Assembly: GCA_029706075.1 (NCBI GenBank)
Contig: JAINUG010000014.1
Span: 8,449,730-8,513,729, forward strand
Reading direction: 5' to 3'
Source of the DNA: Aldrovandia affinis
Taxonomy: Eukaryota; Chordata; Actinopteri; Notacanthiformes; Halosauridae
Length of the DNA: 64,000 nt
Shown: positions 22,613 through 33,777 of the stretch, in pieces
Numbering within the stretch: position 1 is the first letter of the stretch
Layout of the letters: the number at the start of each line of letters is the position of its first letter
The notes under the pieces: model-generated
Databases searched by the model: none
Told to the model about the DNA's origin: nothing
What the model saw: only the letters and a program-made list of their open reading frames with translations
Made by a program: the position numbers and the translations under genes

Positions 22613-22834
22613 GGCAGGGTAGCGTAGTGGTTAGGGAAGTGGGCTTGTAACTCAAAGGTTGCAGCTTCGATTCCCAGGTGGGACACTGCTGTTGTACCCT
22701 TGAGCAAAGGTACTTAACCTGAATTGCTTCAGTAAAATATCCAGTTGTATAAATGGATTGTATGTAAAGAAATGTAAACTGTATAAGTTACTCTGGGTAA
22801 GAGCGTCTGCTAAATGCCTGTAATGTAATGTAAT
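22613..22834 (+). mobile_element. tRNA-derived SINE (UnaSINE1-like), complete
   Basis: Head TAGCGTAGTGGTTAGGG, then a B-box position with one change (GCTTCGATTCC), body TTGCTTCAGTAAAATATCC, L2-type stem-loop GGGTAAGAGCGTCTGC and a terminal TGTAATGTAATGTAAT. The pentamer tail is what I recall for UnaL2/UnaSINE elements of eel. Confidence 0.88.
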
Positions 22835-23267
22835 CTTCCGCTGTTTGAATAAACGTTTCCAGGAATGTCCACTGCATGCTACAGTTAGTGCTCAGCCTTC
22901 ACTGAGGAGTAGATCTTGTAGAAAATCTTCATAATGTTTGGAGACAGGCTGGACATGGATACAGCACACATGCATCCTCTCTTAAGTGAACTTGCACGTC
23001 ATTTCAGATGCCTACCTTTTTAATATGGAACTACAGCAAAAAGCTTGGAAACAAACAAACAAAGCACACACACACACACACACACACACACTCAGAAAAA
23101 ACACACATACAGTCACGCACTTAATACAGTTTTAGGCTGTGTCCACACGGACAATACGGTATGCGTCAAAAACGCAGTTATAACGCTGCATTGCCTTTTT
23201 AATCAGAGACCAACGCAAGTTACAACGCTCCGTTGTCCATTAAAAAAGTTCACCAGAGTTGAACTTT
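22835..23267. other. unassigned; (CA)n at 23065-23092
   Basis: Single-copy DNA with a 28-bp CA tract. Confidence 0.4.
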
Positions 23268-23550
23268 TGACAAGCGACCCCAATCAGGGGCGGCGTTTGA
23301 CTGTCTGTCCCAGGGGGAGGGGGAAGGGTGAGCCGGCATGAACTTGCTGAGAAGCGCGTAAATGGAGCCTCCAGAATGTGGGTGGGCGAATTCCGTCTCG
23401 AAGGAAGCGGAGTTCGCTGCCCTCAGAGAATTAGCTTGCCTCATAGAGAAGGGCAGCGAGTTTGTGTCGGAAGGGCAAATCGAAATAAATAGAGGGTGTA
23501 ATTGGCCACTAAATTGGGAGAAACAACAGGAAAAAATCTGAAACAAAAAA
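23268..23550 (+). mobile_element. SINE, second family, 5' truncated
   Basis: Starts near CGACCCCAATCAGGGGCGGC and keeps TTCCGTCTCGAAGGAAGCGG, GAAATAAATAGAGGGTG, TAATTGGCCACTAAATTGGG and the AAAAAATCTGAAAC end. Confidence 0.8.
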
Positions 23551-24221
23551 CAAAAGAAACTCTTGCAGTAATAGCACAACAAGCGAGGAGGAAGAGGACA
23601 TGGGGGGGGGAAATCTGGGGGGAAATGAACAGACCTGAAACCACAACGGTTTGGTCAGGTTCATCACAGAGGCGCACTGGTTTACAGTAAGGCTCAGTAG
23701 CACTGCTACAGAGTGGAGAGATGAACTAAGTCCCTGTGAAGCTGCTGCTGACATCTCTGTTTGCGAGGGTTAGACTGAAAGAAGGTCTTGATCTGTGGTA
23801 CAGTGGGCTGCCTGGGGGAGAGGGGTTAAGCGGGGAGCGGATTCACGTTATTCGAGAGGCAGGGAGCGTGGGGTGGGGTACCCCTGTAAGGGACAGTGGT
23901 GCCGCATGCCCGACTCTTCCCCTGGTTCAAGTGTCATGCCTGAAACTTTTCCCGACAGAGAGCATATGTCGCCCGACTCTGTTAAGCTTCTTTAAGGAAG
24001 TCACGAGTAGCCCTCGTACCGCTCTCTTCCCTGCTGTCTACTGATCGCCCTTTCCAAACCCATCAAGAGGAATTACGGGAGGGGATGTGACGGGAGCGGG
24101 CTGCATTGCCTTGACAATGGGGGCCGAAACTATGGTCTGGGGGGGTTTGATGTGCCCGGCAGGACCTATAGGGGGGGGGGGGTCTGACATCTCATGCGGC
24201 GGGTGGGGGAACTCCGTGGGG
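23551..24221. other. unassigned; G run at about 24169-24182
   Basis: No repeat family is recognised. The 102-codon frame at 23736-24044 lacks domain features. Confidence 0.4.
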
Positions 24222-24268
24222 CACAGAGAAAGAGAGAGAGACAGAGAGAGAGAGAGGGAGTGAGAGAC

Positions 24269-24313
<45 letters not shown>

Positions 24314-24338
24314 CAGAGAGAGAAAGAGAGAGAGCCAA
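24222..24338. repeat. (GA)n microsatellite
   Basis: About 115 bp of GAGA with CAGA interruptions. Confidence 0.93.
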
Positions 24339-25047
24339 GGTCAGGGCTCACAGTGCCGTCGAGTTTCATTGTACACTTTGGGCCATGGCGACCAAAACAG
24401 GCCCACCATGATCCCTTTCCACCTCACCCTCCAACCCGATCCCACTCCATCTCACCCTTCACACTGATCCAGGCCTTTTATCTCAACCGCATGAGTCTTA
24501 ACCACAAAGGACCAATACGACAAATCATAATATCCTATATATAAATATTTAAAAACTCATAATATCCTGTCCCGTGCAGTGACAGTGGACCTGTGGTGAG
24601 ATGGATGAGCAGGAGCAGGGAATGCTGGGAAGGCAGCGCAGTGACGCAGCGCTGCGATAGGCTGCTGTTCCTCCCCTTCCTAAAAGAGCTTTTCCAATAA
24701 GCGGATGGAATATGTAAGACACACATGGTGAATTAAATAAAGAGATGGACCCTCCTGCCCCTCCAGAGGGCTTGGAGGGCAGCGATGACCCAGCTCCCCC
24801 TTTATTTGAAGTGATAATGTAACCTACTGGTACATTATGCACCAGGCTTGTACTTTGGCTGGCTGTTGTCCCGTAAAGAGGTGTCGGGCTGGGGCGGGAC
24901 GGGAGATAAATGGCTCTGAGAGCTGTACTGTGAGGAGGACGAGGAGGAGTGTGACAGATCTCCCTGTTAGTGACAGACGACAGGGACAGCAGTGTCTGAG
25001 GGATGATGTCACACACACACACACTCACACACACACACAATACACAC
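24339..25047. other. unassigned; (CA)n at 25008-25040
   Basis: The block 24610-24740 is single-copy and non-coding in appearance (AAAAGAGCTTTTCCAATAAG). The CA tract at the end abuts the LTR. Confidence 0.4.
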
Positions 25048-25474
25048 TGTGACACCGGGAGGAGTTGAGGAGGAGGGGAGAGGGCTGCTCCTCCTCTGAC
25101 TGCTGTCTTGGTTCCTCCTGGGAAACAGGACTTCAGATAGTAGCAGCCTCAGCTACAGGCACACACAGCTGAGGGTGATTGGTAATCAGCTAAGCTGCTA
25201 CTCGTTGCCTTAATCAGGCTCATTATAAAGGCACAATTTTCTGTGCCTTTAAAAAGAGGGGAATTTTGTGGCTAGCGGGGAACCTCTCTCAATTGGTTTT
25301 CTTGGTTTAGTTTTTGGAAGTTGTTTTGTTTGAGCTGCAAGTTTGGTATTGGTTTTGTTATTTTCGCATCTCGCACCAGAAGAATAAAACGGGCCTGAGC
25401 CAATCCACTACCTTTTTGTCTCCTTTCTGTCCACTCACCACCTCACTTGGTGGCCACACCTAGCACTGTGCTAC

Positions 25475-25478
<4 letters not shown>
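25048..25478 (+). mobile_element. probable solo LTR
   Basis: It starts TGTGACACC and ends GTGCTACAACA, with CACAC on both sides. That could be a 5-bp duplication, but the flanks are CA repeats, so this is weak evidence. A TATA-like CATTATAAAG (25221-25230) is followed by a 9-bp hairpin (AAAGGCACA/TGTGCCTTT) and an AATAAA at 25383-25388, the layout of U3-R-U5. No internal region follows. Confidence 0.5.

Positions 25479-25508
<30 letters not shown>
25478..25508. repeat. (CA)n microsatellite
   Basis: About 30 bp of pure CA at the 3' edge of the LTR. Confidence 0.9.
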
Positions 25509-25510
<2 letters not shown>

Positions 25511-26347
25511 TGCACACTTCAAACTCCTCCCACTCCGCCCCACCCCAATCACTCAAAGCTCCTCCCACTCTGTCCCACCCAATCACTCTAAGCTCCTCTC
25601 ACTCCACCCCTGGGAGATGGTCAGCCAGTCTATTGCTCAGTTCCCTGTCTCCACGAGCACAACAACAAACAGAACCATTTGGGCTGGACCCCAGCACTGA
25701 CTTCCGTATAAAATGGCTGCCAGGCCTTCACTCACTTTCATTTACATGAATCTTAACATCTATGATAAACAGTCCCTGGTGCTTCCTGGGATTCCCCTGC
25801 CTGCACATGAGAATGAAGTTAGCAGCTCACACACGCTGACCCGGGCCACAGCGGAGGAGAGAGCAGCTCTCCTGAGAGAACGTGCCGATTCTCCATTACA
25901 GTGCAGGAGAGAGCTCACGGACGCTAACCCCTGCCACAATCAGGGCGTGAAATTCAAACAGCCCCCCCCCAGCCAAAAGGCATATTGTATACTTCCCTCT
26001 ACAGCTGGTTTGACATTTAGAAGTGCTCGACGGTATCGTGGTCATGCCCAGGAGGTGCCCCGAGCCCAAGTGTGTGTCCATCCTCACACCCGATTGGTGG
26101 ATCAGTTGTGTTGAGCCTCCTTCTTCTATCCAGCAGTACAGGCAATGTGGCGCACGATAGATTTGAACTGGTCCAAGATCAGTAGAATAATTAGAAATCG
26201 GACTGCCTCTGCCAAACTGCTGGCGTTATGGCCAAAACCCTGGCCACTTGTTCACACGGGCACTTTGAGGTCTGCGATTACTCGTGTTTGATTAACTGTT
26301 ATAAATAAGTGACGTTGAACTTGTCTCAACCTATCAACTTCTATCTA
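25509..26347. other. unassigned; short C-rich tandem at 25520-25612
   Basis: Three diverged units of about 42 bp contain CTCCTCCCACTCCGCCCC and CCAATCACTC. The remainder shows a 133-codon frame (25713-26114) with no recognisable domain. Confidence 0.45.
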
Positions 26348-26480
26348 GTGTGGCTTAGTAGGTAGAGCACGGCGTTGACAACGCTTAGATTGTGGGTTCC
26401 CCACATATAGGCCTACTGAAAAATGTATGCATTCACTACTGTATGTCACTTTGGATAAAAGCGTCTGCTAAATGGCATAT
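26348..26480 (+). mobile_element. short tRNA-derived SINE, slightly shortened
   Basis: Same order as the copy at 11019: GTGTGGCTTAGTAGGTAGAG, ATTGTGGGTTCCCC (B box partly deleted), AAAATGTATGCATTCACTAC, ACTTTGGATAAAAGCGTCTG. The partial B-box loss would probably weaken Pol III transcription. Confidence 0.88.
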
Positions 26481-27419
26481 ATACAGTATATATTTGTAAT
26501 CGTAGATCATGGTTATGCAATAATCCATATTATTATTATCAGTGAGAAGTCCGATTGCGAAGCTGACATTCCTTGGGTGAGTTAAGCAGTTATTTGTAAA
26601 ACTGCTTTCTGTCTCTGAACAACAGTCATCTAAATAGGTTGGACTTTTGATAATTTAAGAAAAAAAAAAAAAAAAAACTTGAGAGCAGTGCAGACACATT
26701 TTTAGTGCAGACTCAGTTGTGAGCTCATGTGATTTTCAGTTTGGATTTTTTTTTTTTTTTCTCTCACCAGTCACATCCCATGACCTAGCTTGTGTTCAGC
26801 AGCAGTTGATATCTGAAACCCTGTTACGGGTTTTGCACGCTGTTCTGGCAGCGAGATGTTCGCACATCCCGACACTGGTGTCAAACTCTGTGACCTGTCT
26901 GTAATTACAGCTAGGCGGGGTGACATCGTGACAGCAGTGTGTGTCTACTGTTCAGAATTTATGACAGCTGTTGTCACCTTCCCCCGTCATTGTCTTTGTG
27001 GGCTGTCATGGGCTACAAGGCACATCTTGGCACATTGTCTCTCCGAGACTGTCAGTTACCACGTCGTTTACCACGGGGGCCATCCAGACGCCTCATGCCC
27101 ATTTACTTTAAGGGGGCACCTGTCCCCTCCAGTTTATAGGCTAAACTGCCCGTTTACTATGAGAAAAGTATTCGTCATATCAGTCATATTCTATTCAAAG
27201 CTTTTTGGCAACTTTTTTGTGTTATCCTCAGCAATCTGCGGTGTGCATTAATGTGATGTCATTTTAGAATTTATAATTCAACAAAGTAGTTGTAACCAGC
27301 GACACCCTGGTGGCACTATTTTATTGCAGTGGATGTACCTCATGAAATGGTTTCAAATTCTGTGAATAAATGTATTTCTAACATAATTCACTGATTGCGT
27401 ATAAGATTGGTATAAGATT
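26481..27419. other. no recognisable gene; A run at 26660-26678, T run at 26747-26760
   Basis: The A and T runs about 70 bp apart form a potential snap-back. The 131-codon frame at 26856-27251 has no known domain. Confidence 0.4.
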
Positions 27420-27420
27420 G

Positions 27421-27519
27421 GGGTAATGTACTGCAGATGAGTCGGTTGTTGATAAGACTCGCTTCACCGTGTACTGCTGTTATTTTCAACAACCGACTTA
27501 TCCGCAGTAAATCATCCCA
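27421..27519. repeat. small imperfect palindrome / hairpin
   Basis: Arms 27429-27452 and 27486-27509 pair over 24 positions with 22 Watson-Crick pairs, one G-T and one mismatch, around a 33-base loop. Outer bases (GGGTAAT / ATCATCCC) extend the stem imperfectly. It could be a tiny MITE or a transcribed hairpin. Confidence 0.65.
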
Positions 27520-27561
27520 CAGTACTTATTAATTTCTTTAAAATGTGCATAAGGCTAAATA

Positions 27562-28662
27562 CAATGGGGGAAATAAGTATTGAACACATCAACCTTTTGT
27601 CCAGTAAATGTATTTCCAATGAGCCTATTCAAGTGAAATTTGCACCAGACTTTGGTATTAACTAAAAAAATCCAGACAAAAAATCTAAACATTAAAGTCC
27701 ATATGTAAATAAAGTTATGTGTAATAAAGTGGAATGAAACAGGAAAAAAGTATTGAACACACAAAAGCAGTACACCACAGCAAGGAAAGGCAAGGAACCA
27801 GCTGAAAACCATAACTAATTAGGAGGCAACTCTACCTCCAATCTGTGCTAATTAATGTCAGCTGGGTTAGAATATATTGATGGGCTATAAAAAGTTTTTT
27901 TTGTTACCAAGGTGCCACACAAGAAACATCTAATGATGGGTAAAAGCAAAGAGCTCTCTCAAGACCTTCGCAACCAGATTGTTGCAAAACATGAAAATAG
28001 AATTGGTTACAGACGTATTTCACAACTTCTGAATCTTCCAGTAAGCACCATTGGGGGCATTATCCGTAAGTGGAAGCAACATCACTCCACCATCAACCGG
28101 CCACGCACAGGAGCTCCTCGCAAGATTTCTGATCAGGGAGTCAGAAGGATACTTAGAAGAGTAGCCAAAGAGCCAAGGACCACTAGGAAAGAGCTCCAGA
28201 AAGACTTGGAGGCAGCAGGTACAACTGTGACAGAAAGGACAGTAGGCAATGCACTCCACCGCCATGGCCTCTGTGCACGCTCAGCCCGCAAGACTCCACT
28301 ACTGAAAAAAAGACATGTTGAAGCTCGTTTAAAGTTTGCCAAACAACATTTGGACAAGCCAGTGAACTACTGGGAGCATGTACTCTGGTCAGATGAGACC
28401 AAAACTTTACTTTTTGGCTGTCACACAACACACCATGTTTGGAGGAGAAATGGCACTGCACATCACCCGAATAACACTATACCAACAGTGAAGTTTGGAG
28501 GTGGAAGGTATCATGATGTGGGGCTGTTTTTCCTCTCGTGGTACTGGCAGACTTCATATCATTGAAGGAACAATGAATGGAGCCATGTACAGAGAGATTC
28601 TTGAGATGAACCTGCTGCCATCCACCAGGATGCTGAGGATGAGACGTGGGTGGACCTTCCAC
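27562..28662 (+). mobile_element. Tc1-like transposon, 3' truncated
   Basis: The left end follows a TA dinucleotide and reads CAATGGGGGAAATAAGTATT with GAACACA. The sub-repeat AAGTATTGAACACACAAA occurs again at about 27750, as in fish Tc1 families. The transposase frame follows. No matching right terminal repeat is present after 28662, so the 3' third is deleted and the copy cannot move by itself. Confidence 0.88.
27936..28662 (+). pseudogene. Tc1-like transposase pseudogene (frameshifted, truncated)
   Basis: In active relatives the product cuts and pastes the element at TA sites in the nucleus. Visible: start [11 protein letters not shown] (an upstream ATG at 27912 is in frame but the second fits the family better); the paired-type DNA-binding region over residues 1-110 with [15 protein letters not shown] and the GRPR-like [11 protein letters not shown]; and the first catalytic aspartate in LWSDETK at about residue 157. 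A one-base insertion near 28508 shifts the frame out of the FGGG...MMWGCF region. The shifted frame runs on to about 28662, but the second catalytic Asp and the final acidic residue are missing. Families are usually about 340 residues, so roughly the last third is lost. Confidence 0.88.
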
Positions 28663-29334
28663 TAAGGCTTCCGTACTATGGCTGACCCTGCACTCGGACC
28701 TCTCTCGTGGAATACATATGTATAGTGGTCTATGTATGTGTGTGTGTATCTAGGAGAGAAGTGCAAAAATACAAATTCCAATTACCTTGTGCAACATGGC
28801 TAATAAAGTATATTCCTATTCCTTCCTTCCTATCTCCAGATAAGTTAGCTTAGCCGTGAGCAAGCAGGCCAGTGCAGAGTGGCTGTACATCTCCAGACAG
28901 GCTCTCTAGAGGCCCCCCCTGCCCCGCGCCCCTGTTTGCCCCGCGCCTCCACCGTGGCGTGTAGAGTGGCAACAAGAGCGCTGGAGCCAGCTCAATAATG
29001 GATGACTTCGGGGTAAACAAGTAGGACAGTAGAAATTAAGCTGAGTTAATTATTCAGAGGAAGCGCGATGCATTCAAGGGGCAAGATCTGCTCGGATAAA
29101 AACGCTTTCAATGGGGGGGGAGGCGGCTCTCCGCATCGTCTTATTCCCACCTGTCGTCCCGGAGTGGGAGAGAGTGTGAGGGAAGCACTTGGCGTCGGAC
29201 ACGCTAGCGTCGCTGAGCGCCTGTCCCCAGACGCCCGGGACCGAGCCCCCACTCTGAGGAGCTGTGATGGTTGGGAGGGAAGGATGAGAGGAGACAGGGA
29301 GGGCAAACAATTACAACTGCATTCCACTTTTCTG
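28663..29334. other. unassigned; candidate non-coding element at 29000-29110
   Basis: 29030-29075 includes GAAATTAAGCTGAGTTAATT and CAGAGGAAGCGCGATGCATT in single-copy DNA, suggestive of a regulatory block. The opposed 106- and 93-codon frames after it are unsupported. Confidence 0.3.
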
Positions 29335-29555
29335 CCATCTACAAATGTAATTATGCCATTATTATATTACCTACCACTGTGTGTCTGATGTGTAGTGAGT
29401 TTGTACTGGCGCACTATGGCTGCCGTCATGTTCACCGAGGTGGGTACTGCACATTGGTGGTGGTTGAGGTGAGCTGCCCCCCATCATTGTAAAGCGCTTT
29501 GGGTTCCTTGGAAAAAAGCACTATATAAATCCAATGTTCAATTCAATTAAATTCA
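29335..29555 (+). mobile_element. retroposon with GCGCTATATAAAT-type 3' end
   Basis: Contains TGATGTGTAGTGAGTTTGTA, CACATTGGTGGTGGTTGAGG, GTAAAGCGCTTTGGGTTCC and CACTATATAAATCCAATG. The same blocks in reverse orientation form 60612-60830, and the 3' part recurs at 31893-31985. Probably a LINE-mobilised non-autonomous element or 5'-truncated LINE end. Confidence 0.7.
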
Positions 29556-29817
29556 CCTGTTAGCCAAAGAGTCCGTTCTTCAGGACTTAAAAAAAAAAGG
29601 TGTACATTTTATATTTATGACAGCAGACAGGCTTGAGGCGCTCAAGAGAATTGATTTTGTGGCCAGAAGGTTTGTGTTTGTGTCTGTGAACTGAGTTTGT
29701 GACCAGCCCTAACACCGCTGGTGTGCTCTGTGAGCGCTCGCACTTTAACAGGGTATCCGGCCCCCGGATAATGGAATCTGTGAAGAGCATGCTAACCATT
29801 AGCCTCATTGGATAAAA

Positions 29818-30352
29818 CTAGGGTTACCAACTGTCCCGTTTTAGCTGGGACATCCCATTTTTGGCCCAAATTTGACTCGTCCCGTATAACAAAATACCAG
29901 TCACACATCAGAATAGAATTCCATCATATTGTAACGGTGTAAATAAATTCAGTAGTAATAAACATAAAGCAAGCAACATCATATGCTAAGTAAGCTTGGG
30001 GGCTGCCATTGTTATTGTTATGTGTTCAGTCTCCCATTGTGTGCCAGTTTCCCATCACCCCTTGTGTAAGTGAGTGGATTAGTGTTGTAACCATGACTGG
30101 GTTTGTATGTCTAAGACGTTACCCCCCGTGAGTTTCTTGTGTTCTCGGTTGTGCCCTGTGTATATAAGCTTTGTTGTAGTAAAGCTGGTAGCACGATCAT
30201 GGAAAAGCAAACTTTCCTGAGTCTTCCTTCAGCAGTCGCCGTTACAATATACAGTATGTGTTGATTTACATCCGTACAACACCATACCCAATTCACCCCG
30301 TGTGCCCCGCCTTCTGTCCCGTATTTGGTCGATAGAAAGTTGGGAACCCTAC
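29818..30352. mobile_element. small inverted-repeat element interrupted by a solo LTR
   Basis: Ends read TAGGGTTACCAACTGTCCCG on the left and AAGTTGGGAACCCTA on the right, about 15 bp of inverted terminal repeat with one or two mismatches. The middle contains an LTR (29930-30246). No transposase frame, so it is a MITE-like relic; its superfamily is uncertain because the target duplication is unclear. Confidence 0.5.
29930..30246 (+). mobile_element. short solo LTR
   Basis: 317 bp starting TGTAACGG and ending CCGTTACA (8-bp perfect inverted ends with TG...CA), flanked by ATAT on both sides. A TATA box TATATAAGCT lies at 30161-30170, and a possible AGTAAA signal follows at about 30178. No internal retrotransposon sequence remains. 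Confidence 0.7.
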
Positions 30353-31710
30353 TTGTGTTGGTCCCACAAGGCAGTCCCGCAGTTCGCTAGCTCTGAAAGG
30401 CCCATGTATTTCTCCATCGGTGAAAGGGCCGCTGGCTCAAATGGGCCCTGGACAGGCTGGGGAGAAGAGGAGGTCCCGATTCGGATCCAGATCCAACTCT
30501 GACATAGTGAATAATTTAAGGACAGCAGATCACCTCTCTAATGCACTTCCTGGTTTTTATTCATCCTTGCCTTTACTTCCCGTAGGAGCAGTAAAATTCA
30601 TATTAAATTCAATTCCATGGCATTTTTACTGGGAGTGTTGGGAGGGGGGTTCTTGATTGATTAGAAATCAATTATGTACAGAGATGTCAATCAAACATGT
30701 TTTTTCTGTTAATAGTTTGTTGATGAAGCAACAGATATTAAAAAAGAGAGGACATGGGGTGTGCACTGTTGTTTTCATACGTTTGTTTGAAATGTAATTG
30801 AAAAATATTTTAAAAGGCCCCCCAAGTTGAGTGTGACCCCCAAGTTTTGCCCTCTAGTGAGTACAGGTGCACTTAGAACACACACAACACCAACAACCCG
30901 ATTAGAACCATCGACTCTGCTGGGAAAGTGGTGAAACTCCAGGGCGGCCATGTTCATGTCATCAAGCATTCAGCTATCAGATATCATTCATTCATAAAAT
31001 CCACACGACAACAAAGTACCATGATGGGAGAATGACAGGGGAGTGGGAATGGTTGTTTTGAACGATAACCCCCCCAACACCCCTCACCCCACCCCACAAA
31101 TAGATTAATTCAGCAGTCGTGCCATTCAGACCACATCGCGAGGAGTTTTTACCCTCTTCTTCCGTGGTGTCATAAATGTGTCGGGCTATATTCAGCTGGG
31201 TTTAACACTCACATAAGTGGGGGCCTTGTTTGCAATGAGAGTAGGGGCGAAACAAACCCAACAAAGTAAGTGAGCGGGGGGATAAGATGAATCCGGCTCT
31301 CTAAAGCATCTCTCAGCATTTCCAGCGGTACTCCTTCAACGTCCGTTGTCTGCCTGAAAGATGTGCCAGTAAAGAGCCCTTAATGCCGCTGCTGGCAACA
31401 CAGGCCTCCGTTTAATCCACAGCCTCTTAACGCACCCAGAACCATCCTGCTTATCTGGGCCGAGAGGGCAGCCATTAAGAGGAGGACAACACCTCTGGGC
31501 ATAAATATTCACACTGTTCACATCAAGGGCCCTGGGAGAGTGCAGCCAGACGAGGGAGAGGGCAGGAAGGAGAGCTGGCCCCTTTGTTTAAGAGCGTCTT
31601 TAATGCGTGTCTGTTTCCTCAGCTGGCTGTTCCGGATAAAACAAATAAATAAAAAAGGTGAAACAGCTTGAGATAGTGATTCTCTCTAATGGTATCAGCC
31701 TCCATTAGGG
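30353..31710. other. unassigned; possible non-coding elements at 31290-31640
   Basis: C-rich run near 31068-31096. 31320-31640 is single-copy with motifs such as GCCATTAAGAGGAGG and CGTCTTTAATGCGTG. No exon-like frame is convincing. Confidence 0.35.
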
Positions 31711-31830
31711 CTATAGAGACTATGAAAAGTATTCACCCCACTTTGGCATTTTTTACATTTTACTTTCTTACTGCAAGGAATCAAAATTGATTTAATTATG
31801 TCGGTGCATGAAAGGTGGGCCAGATGAGCC
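31711..31830 (+). mobile_element. possible Tc1-type terminal fragment
   Basis: CTATGAAAAGTATTCACCCC and TTTTTACATTTTACTTTCTT resemble the outer end of a fish Tc1-like family I remember. Only one end is seen. Confidence 0.35.
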
Positions 31831-31892
31831 ATGAAATGGACTTGATTTTGAAATAATAAGACTAAAAAGTTGGTGACATCAAACTGGGTTAC

Positions 31893-31985
31893 TGTGAATG
31901 AATGAATGAATGAATGAATGAATGAATGAACATTGGAGTTATATAGTGCTTTTTTTCAAGGAACTCAAAGTGCTTATACTATCTT
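31893..31985 (-). mobile_element. retroposon 3' end with (TGAA)n tail
   Basis: (GAAT)n at 31897-31930 precedes ACATTGGAGTTATATAGTGC and AAGGAACTCAAAGTGCTT. This is the reverse orientation of the end at 29470-29555 and the same layout as 60612-60690. Confidence 0.7.
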
Positions 31986-32640
31986 CAACTGGATATTGTA
32001 AAAAAGTGAATGTACTTTTCAGTCTAGTGTGGGAACAGGTGACCCACTGCTAAAGCTGGACACAGTGGAATCATCGATGGGTCCTAATCTCACAAGGGGC
32101 GTGGCAATGCGTGCAGTATATATTTTCATCGTGGAATAAGATGTGGCCTGAATTAAAAAGTACAAAAATAAGAAAATCCAGACTGTGCCCGATTGCGTAA
32201 ACATGTAAGCATATCAGGAAACGTTTGGGGATGGTGGCAGTTGGAGAGGTATTTACCTGCTACACTTGCCCACCCTGTCCTAATCCCCTTGATGTATACA
32301 TCCAATCTCCCTTTGTTTAACATCGGAACGATTACGGGGGCTATTTCAGAGTGCGGCTTCTGCCCGTTAGCTCTCAAAGCAGATCACTCTGATGCGATTA
32401 GAAATGTAATACTTCATAATTCATCGCTTAAGCGAGGGCGCCCGTCCAGTTGGACAACAATATCACTTCCTGAAAAGATGCAATTGCAAAAACACACATA
32501 ATCTGTCATCCATCTCCCTGCAGTGCCAGGCCATTGTTCCAATGGCATTACTGCATTTCAGTGCCACAGCGTTTCACCCAAGGGTCTGTGTCAGTCCAGT
32601 GAAACTTGAATGCGATGTTTGTAATAGATGTTTCCAGGTA
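31986..32640. other. unassigned; candidate conserved non-coding block 32170-32480
   Basis: Low-repeat sequence with GATTGCGTAAACATGTAAGC, TTTGTTTAACATCGGAACG and TACTTCATAATTCATCGCTT. The opposing 74- and 102-codon frames have no homology I recognise. Confidence 0.33.
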
Positions 32641-32649
32641 TATATATAT

Positions 32650-33145
32650 ACAGTACCAGTCAAAGGTTTGAGTAAGTTTCTGTAAATACTTGAATATGAC
32701 AAAAAACACATGTAACAATAAATAAAAGGAGCATCAAAGCAATGTTCAAGAAAATTTAATTGAAAATTGAATCTTGGATTCTCAAAATAGCCACCCTTTT
32801 CCTTGATAACAGCCTCACAAAACCATTAACCATTCGGTTAATATGATTCAGCAGGAAATCACCAGACATGTCTTCCCAGCTCTCCTGCAGCAATTCTCAG
32901 AGACACTTGTGGGTTGCTTTGCTTTGCCTCTTCTGTCCAGTTCGTCCCATACAAGTTCTATGGGATTGAGGTCTGGACACTGGGCAGACCAGGGCATTAG
33001 TTTGAGTTGTCCTTCACATTCCTCCTTCACCAGACAGATCTTGCACAACTTCAAGGTGTGTTTTGGGTCGTTATCTTGCTGAAGAATGAAGGAGTGCCCG
33101 ATTAACCGTAATCCACATGGAAGGTGTATTCAAACTTTTGTATCT
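32650..33145 (-). mobile_element. internally deleted Tc1-like element with transposase C-terminus
   Basis: The plus-strand left end reads TACAGTACCAGTCAAAGGTT, the reverse complement of a Tc1 outer repeat. The other end is a decayed GTATTCAAACTTTTG near 33127-33142. The minus strand encodes, at about 33054-32850, WSAQCPDLNPIELVWDELDR, the segment with the last catalytic acidic residue of Tc1 transposases, followed by a frame to a stop. The N-terminal DNA-binding part and first catalytic Asp are deleted. Confidence 0.8.
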
Positions 33146-33516
33146 TAAAGTAAAGGCCAAATCGCATATGAAAAATGGCAAGTCAAATGCTAAATACAGT
33201 ATTCAAATGATATGTTAAATAATACATATTACGTAATGTAATAAGAACCAAAACCACAGGAAGCGTTGGTTGGCAAAGGAAGAAGAGAACACATTTGTGA
33301 GCTGGGATTGGAAGTGCCAAACCAATGTTTTTGATAAGTGGCTAGAGCACAGGGCACAGAAACAGTAGCAAGGCAGCATCACCGTTCACACTGCGATATT
33401 GCCAGCTCAGAGGGGGCTATAACCCACTTCATTTACAGAACTGAAACAGAGTCACAAAGCCAGACACTAACTGGCTGGGCTGTGGGTGGACCCCCTACAC
33501 AGCAAACAGACGATGA
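33146..33516. other. no recognisable feature
   Basis: AT-rich, then average composition up to the MITE target site. Confidence 0.4.
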
Positions 33517-33524
33517 ATCTGATA

Positions 33525-33769
33525 CAGTGGTGGACACTAACGAAGTACATTTACTTTACTTTTACTTATTACTGTACTTAAGTACATTTTTCAAGTATCT
33601 GTTCTTACTTAAGTATTTACATTCTTACTTCTATTTTTACTTTCACTCTCCTACATTCCAAAGGCAAATGGGGTTAAATGTAAGACTTTTATTTTTACTG
33701 GAGTAATATTTTATCAGGGTATCTGTACTTTTACTCAAGTAAAGGGTTTGTGTACTTTGTCCACCACTG
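33525..33769. mobile_element. hAT-like MITE, complete with target duplication
   Basis: 245 bp with inverted ends CAGTGGTGGAC / GTCCACCACTG and a core of ACTTAAGTAC-type repeats. Flanking 8-mers ATCTGATA (33517-33524) and TTCTGATA (33770-33777) agree in 7 of 8 bases, as expected of hAT insertions. No coding frame; mobilised in trans if at all. Confidence 0.85.
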
Positions 33770-33777
33770 TTCTGATA

